DNA of 64,000 nucleotides from Rhizobium sp. WYCCWR10014. Its GTDB lineage: Bacteria > Pseudomonadota > Alphaproteobacteria > Rhizobiales > Rhizobiaceae. Position numbers and translations under genes: made by a program. Location: contig NZ_LXFU01000051.1 in assembly GCF_001657485.1 (NCBI RefSeq), positions 483,543 to 547,542 of the forward strand, read 5' to 3'. The number at the start of each line of letters is the position of its first letter. Position 1 is the first letter of the stretch. Of this stretch, positions 8,861 through 17,175 are shown piece after piece. A model generated the notes under the pieces. The model worked only from the letters and a program-made list of their open reading frames with translations. It was not told where the DNA came from and ran no database searches.

Positions 8861-9682
8861 TTATCGTTTCAGGCCTGGCGCAATCTGTTCGATGCGCACC
8901 AGAATGTTCTTGAGATGAACGCGAAGTCTGTCTGCCTTGGCGGCGGCGTAGGCAAAGGGTGGTGCCTCGGTCTCAAGATGCGTCGATTGCGCGAGCTCCA
9001 TCTGGATCGCGTGCACACCAGTGTCGGGCCGACCATAGTGGCGTGTCGTCCAGCCGCCCTTGAAGCGGCCGTTGAGCACGCCGTCGTAACCTGCGGCGGC
9101 TTCGACGACAGTGAGCGTCGCCTGCTCGATCGCGCGGTCGCACGTCTTGCCCATATCCGTGCCGATATTGAAGTCCGGCAGCTTGCCTTCGAAGAGGAAG
9201 GGAATGTGCGAGCGGATCGAGTGGCAGTCGTAAAGGATCGCGACGCCATGGATGGCTCTCACCCGCTCGATCTCGGCGGCGAGCGCTGCGTGATAGGGAG
9301 CATGGAAGTCCCGCAGCCGCGCCGTGATGTCGGCCTCGTCGGGTGCAGCGCCTTCCTTCCAGATCGCCTTGCCGTCGAAATCCGTTTCCGGAATGAGGCC
9401 GGTGGTGTTCTGGCCGGGGTAGAGGCTGACGCCGGCCGGATCGCGGTTGGCGTCGATCACATAGCGGTGGAAGGTGGCGCGCACGGTGGTGACACTGTCC
9501 AGCAGGCCATCATAGAGCTGGTGAATGTGCCAGTCGGTGTCGGCGAGCATCCTGCCGTTATCGTTGAGCCGGTCGGCGATCTCAGGCGGCACGTCGGTGC
9601 CGGTATGGGGAAAGCCGAGGATGACGGGGGAGGTGCCTTGGCGAATTTCGTATGGGGAGGAGATTTTTTCTTCCACCATCAT
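8861..9682 (-). CDS. hutG: N-formylglutamate deformylase
   Basis: 273 residues. It hydrolyses N-formylglutamate to glutamate and formate, the last step of the HutF-dependent five-step route. Family motifs are visible: 'GFPHTGTDVPPEI', 'DTDWHIHQLYDG', 'HRYVIDANRDPAG' and 'YDCHSIRSHIPFLFEG' with the metal-binding His/Asp/Glu. The hutH stop (TGA 9684-9686) lies just before ATG 9682, with GGAGGG spanning the end of hutH as ribosome site, so the two are coupled. Confidence 0.95.
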   Translation of the reverse strand: MMVEEKISSPYEIRQGTSPVILGFPHTGTDVPPEIADRLNDNGRMLADTDWHIHQLYDGLLDSVTTVRATFHRYVIDANRDPAGVSLYPGQNTTGLIPETDFDGKAIWKEGAAPDEADITARLRDFHAPYHAALAAEIERVRAIHGVAILYDCHSIRSHIPFLFEGKLPDFNIGTDMGKTCDRAIEQATLTVVEAAAGYDGVLNGRFKGGWTTRHYGRPDTGVHAIQMELAQSTHLETEAPPFAYAAAKADRLRVHLKNILVRIEQIAPGLKR

Positions 9683-9683
9683 C

Positions 9684-11219
9684 TCAGCCCTCCAATACCG
9701 GCAATATGCCAGATGAAACCGAGGCGTTGAGCGCGCCCGTCGCTACCAGCTCGGCAGCGGCGACGAGGTCGTTTGCCATATAGCGGTCGACGTCGAGGCT
9801 CGGGACCTTGCTGCGGATTGCGGTGATCGCCTTGCCAAGCTCCGGGCTCGTCGACAGCGGCGCGCGCAGTTCGACGCCTTGGGCGGCGGTCAGCGCCTCG
9901 ATGCCGATGATGCCGAACAGGTTCTCGGTCATGCCAAGCAGGCGGCGGGCACCATGGCAGGCCATCGAGACATGGTCTTCCTGGTTGGCCGAAGTCGGCG
10001 TCGAGTCGACCGAGGCCGGGTGCGACATCTGCTTGTTCTCGGACATCAGCGCCGCAGACGTCACCTCGGCGATCATCAGGCCGGAATTCAAGCCCGGCTT
10101 CTTGGCCAGAAAGGCCGGCAGGCCGTAGGAGAGGGTCGGATCGACCAGCAGCGCGATGCGGCGCTGCGAAATCGCGCCGATCTCGCAGACGGCGAGCGCG
10201 ATCTGGTCAGCGGCAAAGGCGACGGGTTCGGCGTGAAAATTGCCGCCGGAGACGACGGAATTGTCGGACAGCACCAGCGGATTGTCGGTGACCGCGTTGG
10301 CCTCGATCTCAAGCGTGCGGGCAACCGAGCGCAGCAGATCGAGGCAGGCGCCGTCGACCTGCGGCTGGCAGCGGATGCAATAGGGATCCTGTACACGCTC
10401 GTCGCCTTCGATATGGCTCTGGCGAATGATCGAGTTTTCGAGCAGGGCGCGAAGCGCGGCCGCCGTGTCGATCTGACCCTTATGGCCACGCAGTGTATGA
10501 ATATCCGGATGGAAGGGCGCCGAAGAGCCCATGGCGGCGTCGGTGGACATGGCGCCGGTGATGAGAGCTGCCTGCGCGGCACGATGGGCGCGGAAGAGGC
10601 CGGCAAGCGCCAGCGCCGTCGAGGTCTGGGTGCCGTTGATCAGCGCCAGGCCCTCCTTGGCGGCGAGCACGATCGGTCTGAGGCCAGCCCTTTCCAGGGC
10701 TGCAGCGCCCGAGAGGCGTTCGCCGGCGAAGAAGGCTTCGGCCTCACCCATCATCACCGCCGCCATATGGGCGAGCGGCGCAAGATCGCCGGAGGCGCCG
10801 ACCGAGCCCTTTTCCGGGATCAGCGGAATGACGCCCTTTTCCAGCATGCCCTCGATCAGCCGCACCAGTTCCAGCCGCACGCCGGAGGCGCCGCGCCCGA
10901 GCGAGACCAGCTTCAGCGCCATGATCAGCCGCACGATATTCTCAGGCAGCGGCGCGCCGACGCCGCAGCAATGCGACAGGATGAGATTGCGCTGCAACGT
11001 CGTCACGTCGGCGCTGTCGATCTTGATCGAGGCGAGTTTGCCGAAGCCGGTATTGATGCCGTAGACCGGCGCGTTGCCGGCAGCGATCTCGGCGATGCGG
11101 GCAGCGGCCTTGGCGATGCCAGTATCGAAAGCGGGATCGAGCCTTGCCGGCACGCCCGTCCAGTAGATGGTTTCCAGATCCTTGAGCGAGACGGAGCCCG
11201 GGTGGAGCGTGATGGTCAT
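9684..11219 (-). CDS. hutH: Histidine ammonia-lyase
   Basis: 511 residues. It deaminates L-histidine to trans-urocanate. The MIO cofactor triad Ala142-Ser143-Gly144 is present (GSVGASGDLAPLAH), as are the catalytic Tyr53 (VYGINTGFGKL), the Asn of 'LINGTQ', the Tyr/Arg of 'PYCIRCQPQ', the Phe of 'GGNFHAEP' and the Glu of 'NQEDHVSM'. This is therefore the authentic, active enzyme of the region, unlike the paralogue at 19417. The start overlaps the hutI stop by four bases (ATGA). Confidence 0.97.
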   Translation of the reverse strand: MTITLHPGSVSLKDLETIYWTGVPARLDPAFDTGIAKAAARIAEIAAGNAPVYGINTGFGKLASIKIDSADVTTLQRNLILSHCCGVGAPLPENIVRLIMALKLVSLGRGASGVRLELVRLIEGMLEKGVIPLIPEKGSVGASGDLAPLAHMAAVMMGEAEAFFAGERLSGAAALERAGLRPIVLAAKEGLALINGTQTSTALALAGLFRAHRAAQAALITGAMSTDAAMGSSAPFHPDIHTLRGHKGQIDTAAALRALLENSIIRQSHIEGDERVQDPYCIRCQPQVDGACLDLLRSVARTLEIEANAVTDNPLVLSDNSVVSGGNFHAEPVAFAADQIALAVCEIGAISQRRIALLVDPTLSYGLPAFLAKKPGLNSGLMIAEVTSAALMSENKQMSHPASVDSTPTSANQEDHVSMACHGARRLLGMTENLFGIIGIEALTAAQGVELRAPLSTSPELGKAITAIRSKVPSLDVDRYMANDLVAAAELVATGALNASVSSGILPVLEG

Positions 11220-12478
11220 CGGCCGTTCCTTTCGCCCTTGAAGACGCGTGCGTAAAGCGGGTTGAAGCCGATGCGGTAGACGAGCTCGGCGAGGCTTTCG
11301 ATATTCCAGATGGCGAGGTCGGCGGATTTGCCGGCTTCGAGCGTTCCGGTCTTGTCGAGCAGGCCGAGCGCGCGCGCACCTTCACGGGTGGCGCCGGCGA
11401 TGCATTCCTCGACGGTCAGGCCGAAAAGTGTGGCCGACATGTTCATGGTGAGCAGCATCGAAGTGAGCGGCGAGGTGCCGGGATTGCAGTCGGTGGCGAT
11501 CGCGATCGGCACGTCTGCCCGCCGCAGCGCCTCTACCGGCGGCTTCTGCTTTTCATGGATGGCGTAGAAGGCGCCGGGCAGCAGCACGGCAACGGTGCCG
11601 GCTGCAGCCATCGCCGCAACGCCATCCTCGTCGAGATATTCGAGGTGATCGGCTGACAGTGCGCCGTATGACGCGGCGAGCTTGGCGCCACCGAGATTGG
11701 AGAGCTGCTCGGCATGCAGCTTGACCGGCAGGCCGAGCGCCTTGGCCTTGTCGAAGACGCGGGCGATCTCGGTCGTGGAAAAGGCGATGCCCTCGCAGAA
11801 GCCGTCGACGGCATCGGCAAGACCGAGGCCATGTATGTCGTCGAGACCGGGCAGGACGACATCATCGAGATAATCGCCGTTGCGACCCTTATATTCCACG
11901 GGCGTCGCATGGGCGCCGAGATAGCTGGTGGTGACGCGCACCGGTCTGACATGGCCGAGCAGGCGGGCGCTCTGCAGCATCTTCACTTCACCGGTCCGGT
12001 TCAGGCCGTAGCCGGATTTGATCTCGATCGTGGTGACACCTTCTGCAAGCAGCGTGTCGAGCCGCGGCAGCGCCTGGGTGACAAGCTCCTCGACCGACAA
12101 AGCATTGGTCGCCTTCACCGAGGAAACGATGCCGCCGCCGGCGCGTGCGACCTCCTCGTAAGTCGCGCCTGCCAGGCGCATTTCGAACTCGCGGGCGCGG
12201 TTGCCGCCGTGAACGATATGGGTGTGGCAATCGACGAGACCGGGCGTTACCCAGCGGCCTTCGAGATCGAAGATTTCGGAGTGTTCGATGGCCGATGCCG
12301 GAAGCTCGCTCTCGGCGCCGGCAAAGGCGATGCGGCCGTTTTCGACCAGCACGGCACCCTTTTCGACGATGCCGAGCCCTTCCTTGCCAGGCGCCAGCGT
12401 GGCGAGCCGCGCATTGCGCCAAAGCACTGGGCGGGCTTCTGCGGACGAGGTTTCCTCTGAAAAATTGTTCCCGGTCAT
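11216..12478 (-). CDS. hutI: Imidazolonepropionase
   Basis: 420 residues from ATG 12476-12478 (MTGNNFSEE), matching the usual length; the frame is open further upstream but runs through the promoter and the hutF gene. It hydrolyses 4-imidazolone-5-propionate to N-formimino-glutamate. It is an amidohydrolase-fold metal enzyme: 'PGLVDCHTHIVHGGNR' (HxH), 'KSGYGL', 'KLHAEQLSNLGG', 'SADHLEYL' and 'ATDCNPGTSP'. First gene of the leftward hutIHGUD operon, divergent from hutF; a perfect 12-bp palindrome lies just upstream. Confidence 0.96.
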   Translation of the reverse strand: MTGNNFSEETSSAEARPVLWRNARLATLAPGKEGLGIVEKGAVLVENGRIAFAGAESELPASAIEHSEIFDLEGRWVTPGLVDCHTHIVHGGNRAREFEMRLAGATYEEVARAGGGIVSSVKATNALSVEELVTQALPRLDTLLAEGVTTIEIKSGYGLNRTGEVKMLQSARLLGHVRPVRVTTSYLGAHATPVEYKGRNGDYLDDVVLPGLDDIHGLGLADAVDGFCEGIAFSTTEIARVFDKAKALGLPVKLHAEQLSNLGGAKLAASYGALSADHLEYLDEDGVAAMAAAGTVAVLLPGAFYAIHEKQKPPVEALRRADVPIAIATDCNPGTSPLTSMLLTMNMSATLFGLTVEECIAGATREGARALGLLDKTGTLEAGKSADLAIWNIESLAELVYRIGFNPLYARVFKGERNGR

Positions 12479-12507
12479 CAGCTTTGCGCCTTTCCATATG
12501 CCAAAAC

Positions 12508-12519
12508 ATGTATATACAT
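12508..12519. promoter_or_regulatory. Candidate HutC operator between hutI and hutF
   Basis: ATGTATATACAT is a perfect 12-bp palindrome 30 bp upstream of the hutI start and 81 bp upstream of hutF. HutC of Pseudomonas is known to bind TGTATATACA-type palindromes, and two GntR/HutC genes lie nearby. I infer that one repressor at this site controls both divergent transcripts and is released by urocanate. Confidence 0.75.
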
Positions 12520-12600
12520 AATCGACAGGTGACAAGAGAAATTTTGTGCGCTTTTCTGGAAAAGAAAGATCGGCGGCACGGCAAGAGGAGAGGCAAGGCC

Positions 12601-13947
12601 ATGACCACACTTCACGCAGACACGGCGCTGACGCCGCAGGGCTGGCAGAAGGATGTGCGACTGACGCTCGAAGCCGGCCGCATCGCGCGGGTCGAAATCG
12701 GCGTTCCCTTCGAGCCCGGCGACGAACGCCACGCTCTCCTCGTTCCGGCCATGGCAAACCTGCACAGCCATGCCTTCCAGCGGGCGATGGCCGGCCTTGC
12801 GGAAGTGCGCGGCCCGGCCAATGACAGCTTCTGGAGCTGGCGCACTGTCATGTACAAATTTGCCCTGGCGATGACGCCGGAGCATGTCGAGGCGGTTGCC
12901 GCCAAGCTTTACGCGGAGATGCTGGAAGCCGGTTTTTCCCGCGTCGGCGAATTCCACTATCTCCACCATGACAGGGACGGCGGCACTTATGCCAATATCG
13001 CCGAGCTTGCCGAGCGCATCGGTGCTGCGAGCGAAGAGACCGGTATCGGCCTGACGCTGCTGCCGGTCTTCTATGCCCATTCCGGCTTCGGCGGCGCTGC
13101 GCCCATCGACGGCCAGCGGCGTTTCATCAATTCGCTCGAAAGCTTCGAAAGGCTGATGGAGGGATGCCGGGCGGTAACCGCCCGGCTCGACGGCGCCGAG
13201 CTCGGGCTGGCGCCGCACAGCCTGCGCGCCGCAACGCCCGAGGAACTGGCAAGGCTCGTGCCGATGGCGGGCGACGGTCCCATCCATATCCATGTCGCCG
13301 AGCAGGTAAAGGAGGTCGAGGACTGCATCGCCTGGTCCGGCGCGCGGCCAGTGGAATGGCTGCTCGATCATGCGCCTGTGGATGAGCGCTGGTGCCTGAT
13401 CCATGCGACGCACATGACCGAGGACGAAACGCGGCGGATGGCGAAAAGCGGCGCGATCGCCGGCCTCTGCCCGATCACCGAAGCCAATCTCGGCGACGGC
13501 GCCTTTGCCGCGCCGCTCTTCCTCGAAGAGGGCGGGCGTTACGGCATCGGTTCCGATTCCAACGTACTGATCTCCGTGCCGGAGGAATTGCGTCAGCTCG
13601 AATATTCGCAGCGCCTGGCGCTTCGCGCCCGCAACGTCGTCGCAGCACCCGGTGGTTCGACGGCGCTTTCGCTGTTCACACATGCACTTGCCGGCGGCGG
13701 CGCCGCATTGAAGGCACCGGGAGGTCTCGCCGAGGGCCATCACGCCGATATCGTTTCGTTCGATGCCGCGGCGGTTCCCTATCTCGCAGGCGACCAGATC
13801 CTCGACCATTGGCTGTTTGCAGGCGGCATTTCCATCGATTGCGTTTGGGCACGCGGCCGCAAGCAGGTTAAGGGCGGTCGCCATCTCAAGCGTGACGCCA
13901 TCGACCGGCGGTTCCTCGTTGCGATGGGCGAATTGCTGGCCGCCTGA
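12601..13947 (+). CDS. hutF: Formimidoylglutamate deiminase
   Basis: 448 residues from ATG 12601 (GGAGAGGCAAGGCC upstream). It converts N-formimino-L-glutamate to N-formylglutamate and ammonia, the step that commits the pathway to HutG. It is an amidohydrolase with metal ligands 'NLHSHAFQR' (HxH), 'HIHVAEQ', 'HATHMTEDE' and 'GIGSDSNVLI'. It is divergent from hutI and followed at 112 bp by a HutC-type repressor. The presence of both hutF and hutG and the absence of hutE or arginase-like HutG shows the five-step route. Confidence 0.95.
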   Translation: MTTLHADTALTPQGWQKDVRLTLEAGRIARVEIGVPFEPGDERHALLVPAMANLHSHAFQRAMAGLAEVRGPANDSFWSWRTVMYKFALAMTPEHVEAVAAKLYAEMLEAGFSRVGEFHYLHHDRDGGTYANIAELAERIGAASEETGIGLTLLPVFYAHSGFGGAAPIDGQRRFINSLESFERLMEGCRAVTARLDGAELGLAPHSLRAATPEELARLVPMAGDGPIHIHVAEQVKEVEDCIAWSGARPVEWLLDHAPVDERWCLIHATHMTEDETRRMAKSGAIAGLCPITEANLGDGAFAAPLFLEEGGRYGIGSDSNVLISVPEELRQLEYSQRLALRARNVVAAPGGSTALSLFTHALAGGGAALKAPGGLAEGHHADIVSFDAAAVPYLAGDQILDHWLFAGGISIDCVWARGRKQVKGGRHLKRDAIDRRFLVAMGELLAA

Positions 13948-13975
13948 AAAAGAGCTTTTCCTGTCCAGGCATTCG

Positions 13976-14041
13976 AATTAGAGCAGTTCCAGCAAAAGAG
14001 TGTAGTTTTTCGTCCGGAATTGCGTAAAAACAAAGAGATAG
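13976..14041. repeat. Possible rhizobial intergenic repeat before hutC
   Basis: The stretch with GAGCAGTTCCAGCAAAAG, then TTTTTCGTCCGGAATTGCG, resembles a short A/T-tailed repeat I recall as common between rhizobial genes. Only one copy is in this window, so this rests on recognition, not on a match here. It may carry the hutC promoter. Confidence 0.35.
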
Positions 14042-14059
14042 CGGGAGACCAATCGGAAC

Positions 14060-14785
14060 GTGTCGATGAACCAAAGCAGGGATCCCACCTTGCATCAGCG
14101 CATCCTGAGCGACATCGAGGGCCGTATCGTCTCTGGCGATTGGCCGCCGGGGCACCGCATTCCCTTCGAGGTCGATCTCGCCACGCAGTATGACTGCTCG
14201 CGCATGACGGTGAACAAGGTGCTGACCCAGCTTGCCAAGGCCGGCCTCATCGAGCGCCGCAAGAAGTCCGGCAGCTTCGTCACCCAGCCGCAGGCGCAAT
14301 CGGCCATTCTCGAAATCCACGATATCAAGGCCGAGGTGCAGTCGCTGAACCTGCCCTATTCCTATGCGGTTTTGAAGAAGGCGAGCCGCAAGGCCAAGGC
14401 GGACGACAGCCGCCGTCTGGAACTGCCGGTGGCGTCTTCGGTCGTCGAGGTCGTCTGCATCCACAATGCCGGCGCGCGGCCCTTCTGCCTGGAGGAGCGG
14501 CTGATCAGTCTTGCGACGGTTCCTGAAGCCGCCGATGCCGATTTTCTGACGATGGCGCCGGGTCCGTGGCTGCTGAACCAGGTGCCGTGGAGCACGGCCG
14601 AACACCGGATCCATGCCGTCTCAGCTGGTGCCGAGCTGGCTGCGGCTCTCGATCTACCACGCAATACCGCCTGCCTCGTGGTCGAACGCCGCACCTGGAG
14701 CAATGCCGGCCCGGTGACGCATGTGCGCTTCACCTATCCGGGCGATCGTCACGCGCTGGTGGCGCGTTTCACGCCGGCATCGTAA
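14060..14785 (+). CDS. hutC: GntR/HutC-family transcriptional repressor (copy 1)
   Basis: 241 residues. Residues about 9-75 are a GntR winged helix (LHQRILSDIEGRIVSGDWPPG, then QYDCSRMTVNKVLTQLAKAG and ERRKKSGSFV); residues about 95-238 are a UTRA ligand-binding domain (VEVVCIHNAGARPFCLEERLI..., RTWSNAGPVTHVRFTYPGDRH). In HutC the UTRA pocket binds urocanate. The annotated start is GTG 14060; ATG 14066 is equally possible. It follows hutF on the same strand and is most likely the hut repressor acting at the 12508 palindrome. Confidence 0.9.
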   Translation: MSMNQSRDPTLHQRILSDIEGRIVSGDWPPGHRIPFEVDLATQYDCSRMTVNKVLTQLAKAGLIERRKKSGSFVTQPQAQSAILEIHDIKAEVQSLNLPYSYAVLKKASRKAKADDSRRLELPVASSVVEVVCIHNAGARPFCLEERLISLATVPEAADADFLTMAPGPWLLNQVPWSTAEHRIHAVSAGAELAAALDLPRNTACLVVERRTWSNAGPVTHVRFTYPGDRHALVARFTPAS

Positions 14786-15163
14786 TAAAGAGCCCGATCG
14801 AACCGGCTCGTTCCCCGGTGACGAACCTGCTGGATCCGTCAAAATCCCGCCCGTGGCTGGCTGTCGAAACTGCTGGGCATGAGGGCCGCCGGCAGCGTCA
14901 TCGTCCGCCATGCGATCGCAGCAGGCGAGGCATGGCGGACGATCCGGCAGATACGGGGGGTTTATTGTGCCGTGGCATCAGGCGGCCGTTATAAGGTTTT
15001 GGCGGAGACTTATAACGTCCTGTGAAAGTCGGTACCGGCCAAACTCGGGAGCGACTGACTGCGGTAGCCCTCCCTCAGCCGAGCGATGCGAGCCTCTGCT
15101 GATCACAGCCTCACACCCGATGGCGCAGCCTGCTAAGTCCCATATACAACATCGCGGGTGTTT
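14786..15163. other. Intergenic between two convergent hutC-like genes
   Basis: About 378 bp with no supported gene; the 14910-15206 rightward frame has no motif. Near its right end CCATATACAAC (15140-15150) repeats the 11 bp found at 16001-16011 upstream of the importer, a possible extra regulator site. Confidence 0.4.
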
Positions 15164-15919
15164 TCATTCCTCGAACATCTTGCCGCTGCGCGCTTCCAGC
15201 CGATAGCGGTGGCCGGGATAGACGAGGCGGGCGGTCGAGACCACCTGTTTTGCCGACCATGTGCGCCGGCGGATCGTCAGGCATGGTTCGGTCTTCATGA
15301 TGGTCAAAAGTTTGCATTCCCAGGCCTGCGGCATCGCCGCCTCGACGACGTGCTCGGAGCCGCTGAGCGGGGCGGCGGCCGTTAGATAGGCGTTCGGAGT
15401 CAGCGTCGAAAAATCCTGAGCGAGATATTCCGGGGCGGCTTCCGGATGGACGAAACGGTCCTCGATCTGCACTGGAACGCCATTTTCGCTGTGGACGATC
15501 AGCGAGTGGAAAACCGCAGCACCGATCGGCAGTTCCAGCGCGTCGGCAACCTCGGGAGACGCGGTTTCCTGGGCGAGAACAACGACAGAGGCTTCATGGA
15601 CATGGCCGCGTTCGGCGATTTCCTCGGCGATGTTGCGCACTTCGAACAGCGCCGAATAGCCCTTGCGTTCAGCGACGAAGGAGCCGACACCCTGGATGCG
15701 GACGAGTTCGCCCTCATTGGCAAGTTCGCGCAGTGCCCGGTTGGCGGTCATCTTGCTGACGCCGAGTTCGACGACGAGTTCGTTTTCCGAGGGCACGCGA
15801 TATTTCGGCGGCCACTCGCCGCTCTGGATGCGGTCGAGGATCACCTGCTTGACGCCGGCATAAAGCGGGGTGCTGTCATTTTCCGCCAGTTCGCGCTTCA
15901 TTTCGCCCGGACGCTTCAT
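15164..15919 (-). CDS. GntR/HutC-family transcriptional repressor (copy 2)
   Basis: 251 residues from ATG 15917-15919 (AAGGA 7 nt upstream). A GntR winged helix at about 17-85 (LYAGVKQVILDRIQSGEWPP, VPSENELVVELGVSKMTANRAL) and a UTRA domain to the end (VPVQIEDRFVHPEAAPEYL, RRRTWSAKQVVSTARLVYPG). It resembles classical HutC. It is transcribed divergently from the amino-acid importer and second HAL-like gene, so it probably controls these. Two HutC-type repressors in one locus suggest split control of uptake and breakdown, or response to different ligands. Confidence 0.9.
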   Translation of the reverse strand: MKRPGEMKRELAENDSTPLYAGVKQVILDRIQSGEWPPKYRVPSENELVVELGVSKMTANRALRELANEGELVRIQGVGSFVAERKGYSALFEVRNIAEEIAERGHVHEASVVVLAQETASPEVADALELPIGAAVFHSLIVHSENGVPVQIEDRFVHPEAAPEYLAQDFSTLTPNAYLTAAAPLSGSEHVVEAAMPQAWECKLLTIMKTEPCLTIRRRTWSAKQVVSTARLVYPGHRYRLEARSGKMFEE

Positions 15920-15992
15920 TGCCTATTCCTTTTGCACGAATGGAATTCGCCACATAATTCGACTTTCCCTCTTGCATATCACAAAATATCTC

Positions 15993-16006
15993 ATATGGTA
16001 CCATAT
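15993..16006. promoter_or_regulatory. Candidate GntR operator upstream of importer
   Basis: ATATGGTACCATAT is a perfect 14-bp palindrome between the divergent repressor (15919) and binding-protein gene (16116). Its position and A/T-rich arms with a short GC core fit a GntR/HutC-type operator. It differs in its centre from the 12508 site, which may discriminate the two repressors. Confidence 0.6.
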
Positions 16007-16115
16007 ACAACCTCCCAATCGGTCCTTTGAGAAAAATAGGACAGGAAAGGGCAAGCCGGCGAAGATCGGCCGTGGTGACGCAAGGTCTGTTTCAACTCCA
16101 GAGGAGAAATCACAA

Positions 16116-16958
16116 ATGAAATTCAGCGCAATCCTGTTTTGTGGCGTGGCGGCTTTTTCCGCCTTCGCCGCGCCTGCCTTTTCCAAGGACTGGACGAAGG
16201 CGACCATTACTCTCGAAGGCGCCTATGCGCCCTGGAACCTCACCAATGCCGACGGCACGCTCGGCGGCTTCGAGCCGGAACTCGCCAAGGTGCTGTGCGA
16301 ACGCGCCAAGATCGAGTGCACGCTGGTTGCCTCCGACTGGGACGGCATGATCCCGGCGCTCAACGCCGGCAAGTTCGACGTCATCATGGATGCGCTGTCG
16401 ATCACCGAGGAGCGCAAGCAGGTGATCGGCTTCACCATTCCCTATGCCGCCACCCCTGCAGCGTTTGCCACCGCCAAGGACAGCCCGCTGGCAAACGCCG
16501 CCGGCACCGGCGCCACGATCAAGATGACGCCTGGGCAGACCGGCGTGACGGAGATCGACGCGCTGAAGGCCGCCTTCAAGGGCAAGACGATCGGGATCCA
16601 GGCGGCGACCGTCTACGCCAAGTTCGTCTATGACAATTTCGGCGACATTGCCGAGATTCGCGAATACAAGACCGGCGCCGATCGCGACCTCGACCTGCAG
16701 AACGGCCGTATCGACCTCGGTTTCGACGACGCCGTCTATTTCGCCAACGCGTTCAAGGCCGCCAACGACACGCTCGCCTTCACCGGCCCAGAGATCGTCG
16801 GCTCGATCTGGGGCGAGGGCGAAGGTCTCGGCATCCGCAAGGCCGATACCGACCTGCGCGACAAGTTCAACGAGGCGATCAAGTCGACGCTTGCCGACGG
16901 CACTGTCAAGAACCTCTCGATGAAGTGGTTCAAGGTCGACGTCAGCCCGCAGGAATAA
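16116..16958 (+). CDS. ABC transporter substrate-binding protein, polar amino acids
   Basis: 280 residues from ATG 16116 (GAGGAGAAATC upstream); longer frames run through the divergent promoter. A Sec signal peptide (LFCGVAAFSAFAAPAFS) leads to a periplasmic binding protein of the Lys/Arg/His type (family 3): 'GAYAPWNLTNADGTLGGFEPEL', 'DWDGMIPALNAGKFDVIMDALSITEERKQ', 'IGIQAATVYAKFV', 'GRIDLGFDD'. The hut context suggests histidine or a related imidazole as substrate (inference). A strong hairpin follows, separating it from the permease genes. Confidence 0.92.
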   Translation: MKFSAILFCGVAAFSAFAAPAFSKDWTKATITLEGAYAPWNLTNADGTLGGFEPELAKVLCERAKIECTLVASDWDGMIPALNAGKFDVIMDALSITEERKQVIGFTIPYAATPAAFATAKDSPLANAAGTGATIKMTPGQTGVTEIDALKAAFKGKTIGIQAATVYAKFVYDNFGDIAEIREYKTGADRDLDLQNGRIDLGFDDAVYFANAFKAANDTLAFTGPEIVGSIWGEGEGLGIRKADTDLRDKFNEAIKSTLADGTVKNLSMKWFKVDVSPQE

Positions 16959-16988
16959 GCGTTTCGGCCTTTCGGCGGCAAACACCTG

Positions 16989-17010
16989 TCTCCGGCTTTA
17001 TCGCCGGAGA
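16989..17010 (+). terminator. Intercistronic hairpin after the binding-protein gene
   Basis: TCTCCGGC-TTTATC-GCCGGAGA, a perfect 8-bp stem with a 6-nt loop, 31 bp after the stop. There is no T-run, so it more likely stabilises the upstream mRNA or attenuates transcription, a usual way of making more binding protein than permease. Confidence 0.6.
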
Positions 17011-17020
17011 CGGCATGCTC

Positions 17021-17068
17021 GAACAGGATGATTTTAGGCCGGGTCGGCCTAAATTCTGAATCCTGTTC
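17021..17068. repeat. Palindromic repeat element, left unit
   Basis: GAACAGGAT (17021-17029) pairs with ATCCTGTTC (17060-17068); inside, TTTAGGCC pairs with GGCCTAAA. It is a nested inverted repeat directly beside the RIME-like unit, as in composite rhizobial intergenic mosaic elements. Confidence 0.6.
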
Positions 17069-17082
17069 TAAATTTCAGAGTT

Positions 17083-17132
17083 AGAGCATGATGTCGTCCG
17101 AAAACCGCTGACACTTTTCGGCATCATGCTCT
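17083..17132. repeat. RIME-like palindromic repeat
   Basis: AGAGCATGATG ... CATCATGCTCT, 11-bp perfect arms around a 28-bp centre. The reverse complement is closely similar along its whole length to 39789-39838, so two copies are in this window. It fits the Rhizobium-specific intergenic mosaic elements known from Rhizobium and Sinorhizobium. It lies inside the transcribed gap of the importer operon, where it would fold in the mRNA. Confidence 0.8.
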
Positions 17133-17175
17133 GGTGTCAATCCGCAAACACTGCCACGGACGGGGAACGGACGAT

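Noticed and set aside
7073..9730. Rightward 885-codon frame across hutD, hutU and hutG
   Set aside because: Antisense shadow of GC-rich hut genes; no ribosome site, no domain, and the leftward genes are fully recognisable.
9879..11255. Rightward 458-codon frame opposite hutH
   Set aside because: Mirror frame of hutH; composition rich in Arg/His/Gly typical of antisense reading.
15140..15150. CCATATACAAC as a third HutC operator
   Set aside because: It matches 16001-16011 but is not palindromic and lies at the 3' end of the repressor gene; kept only as a note.
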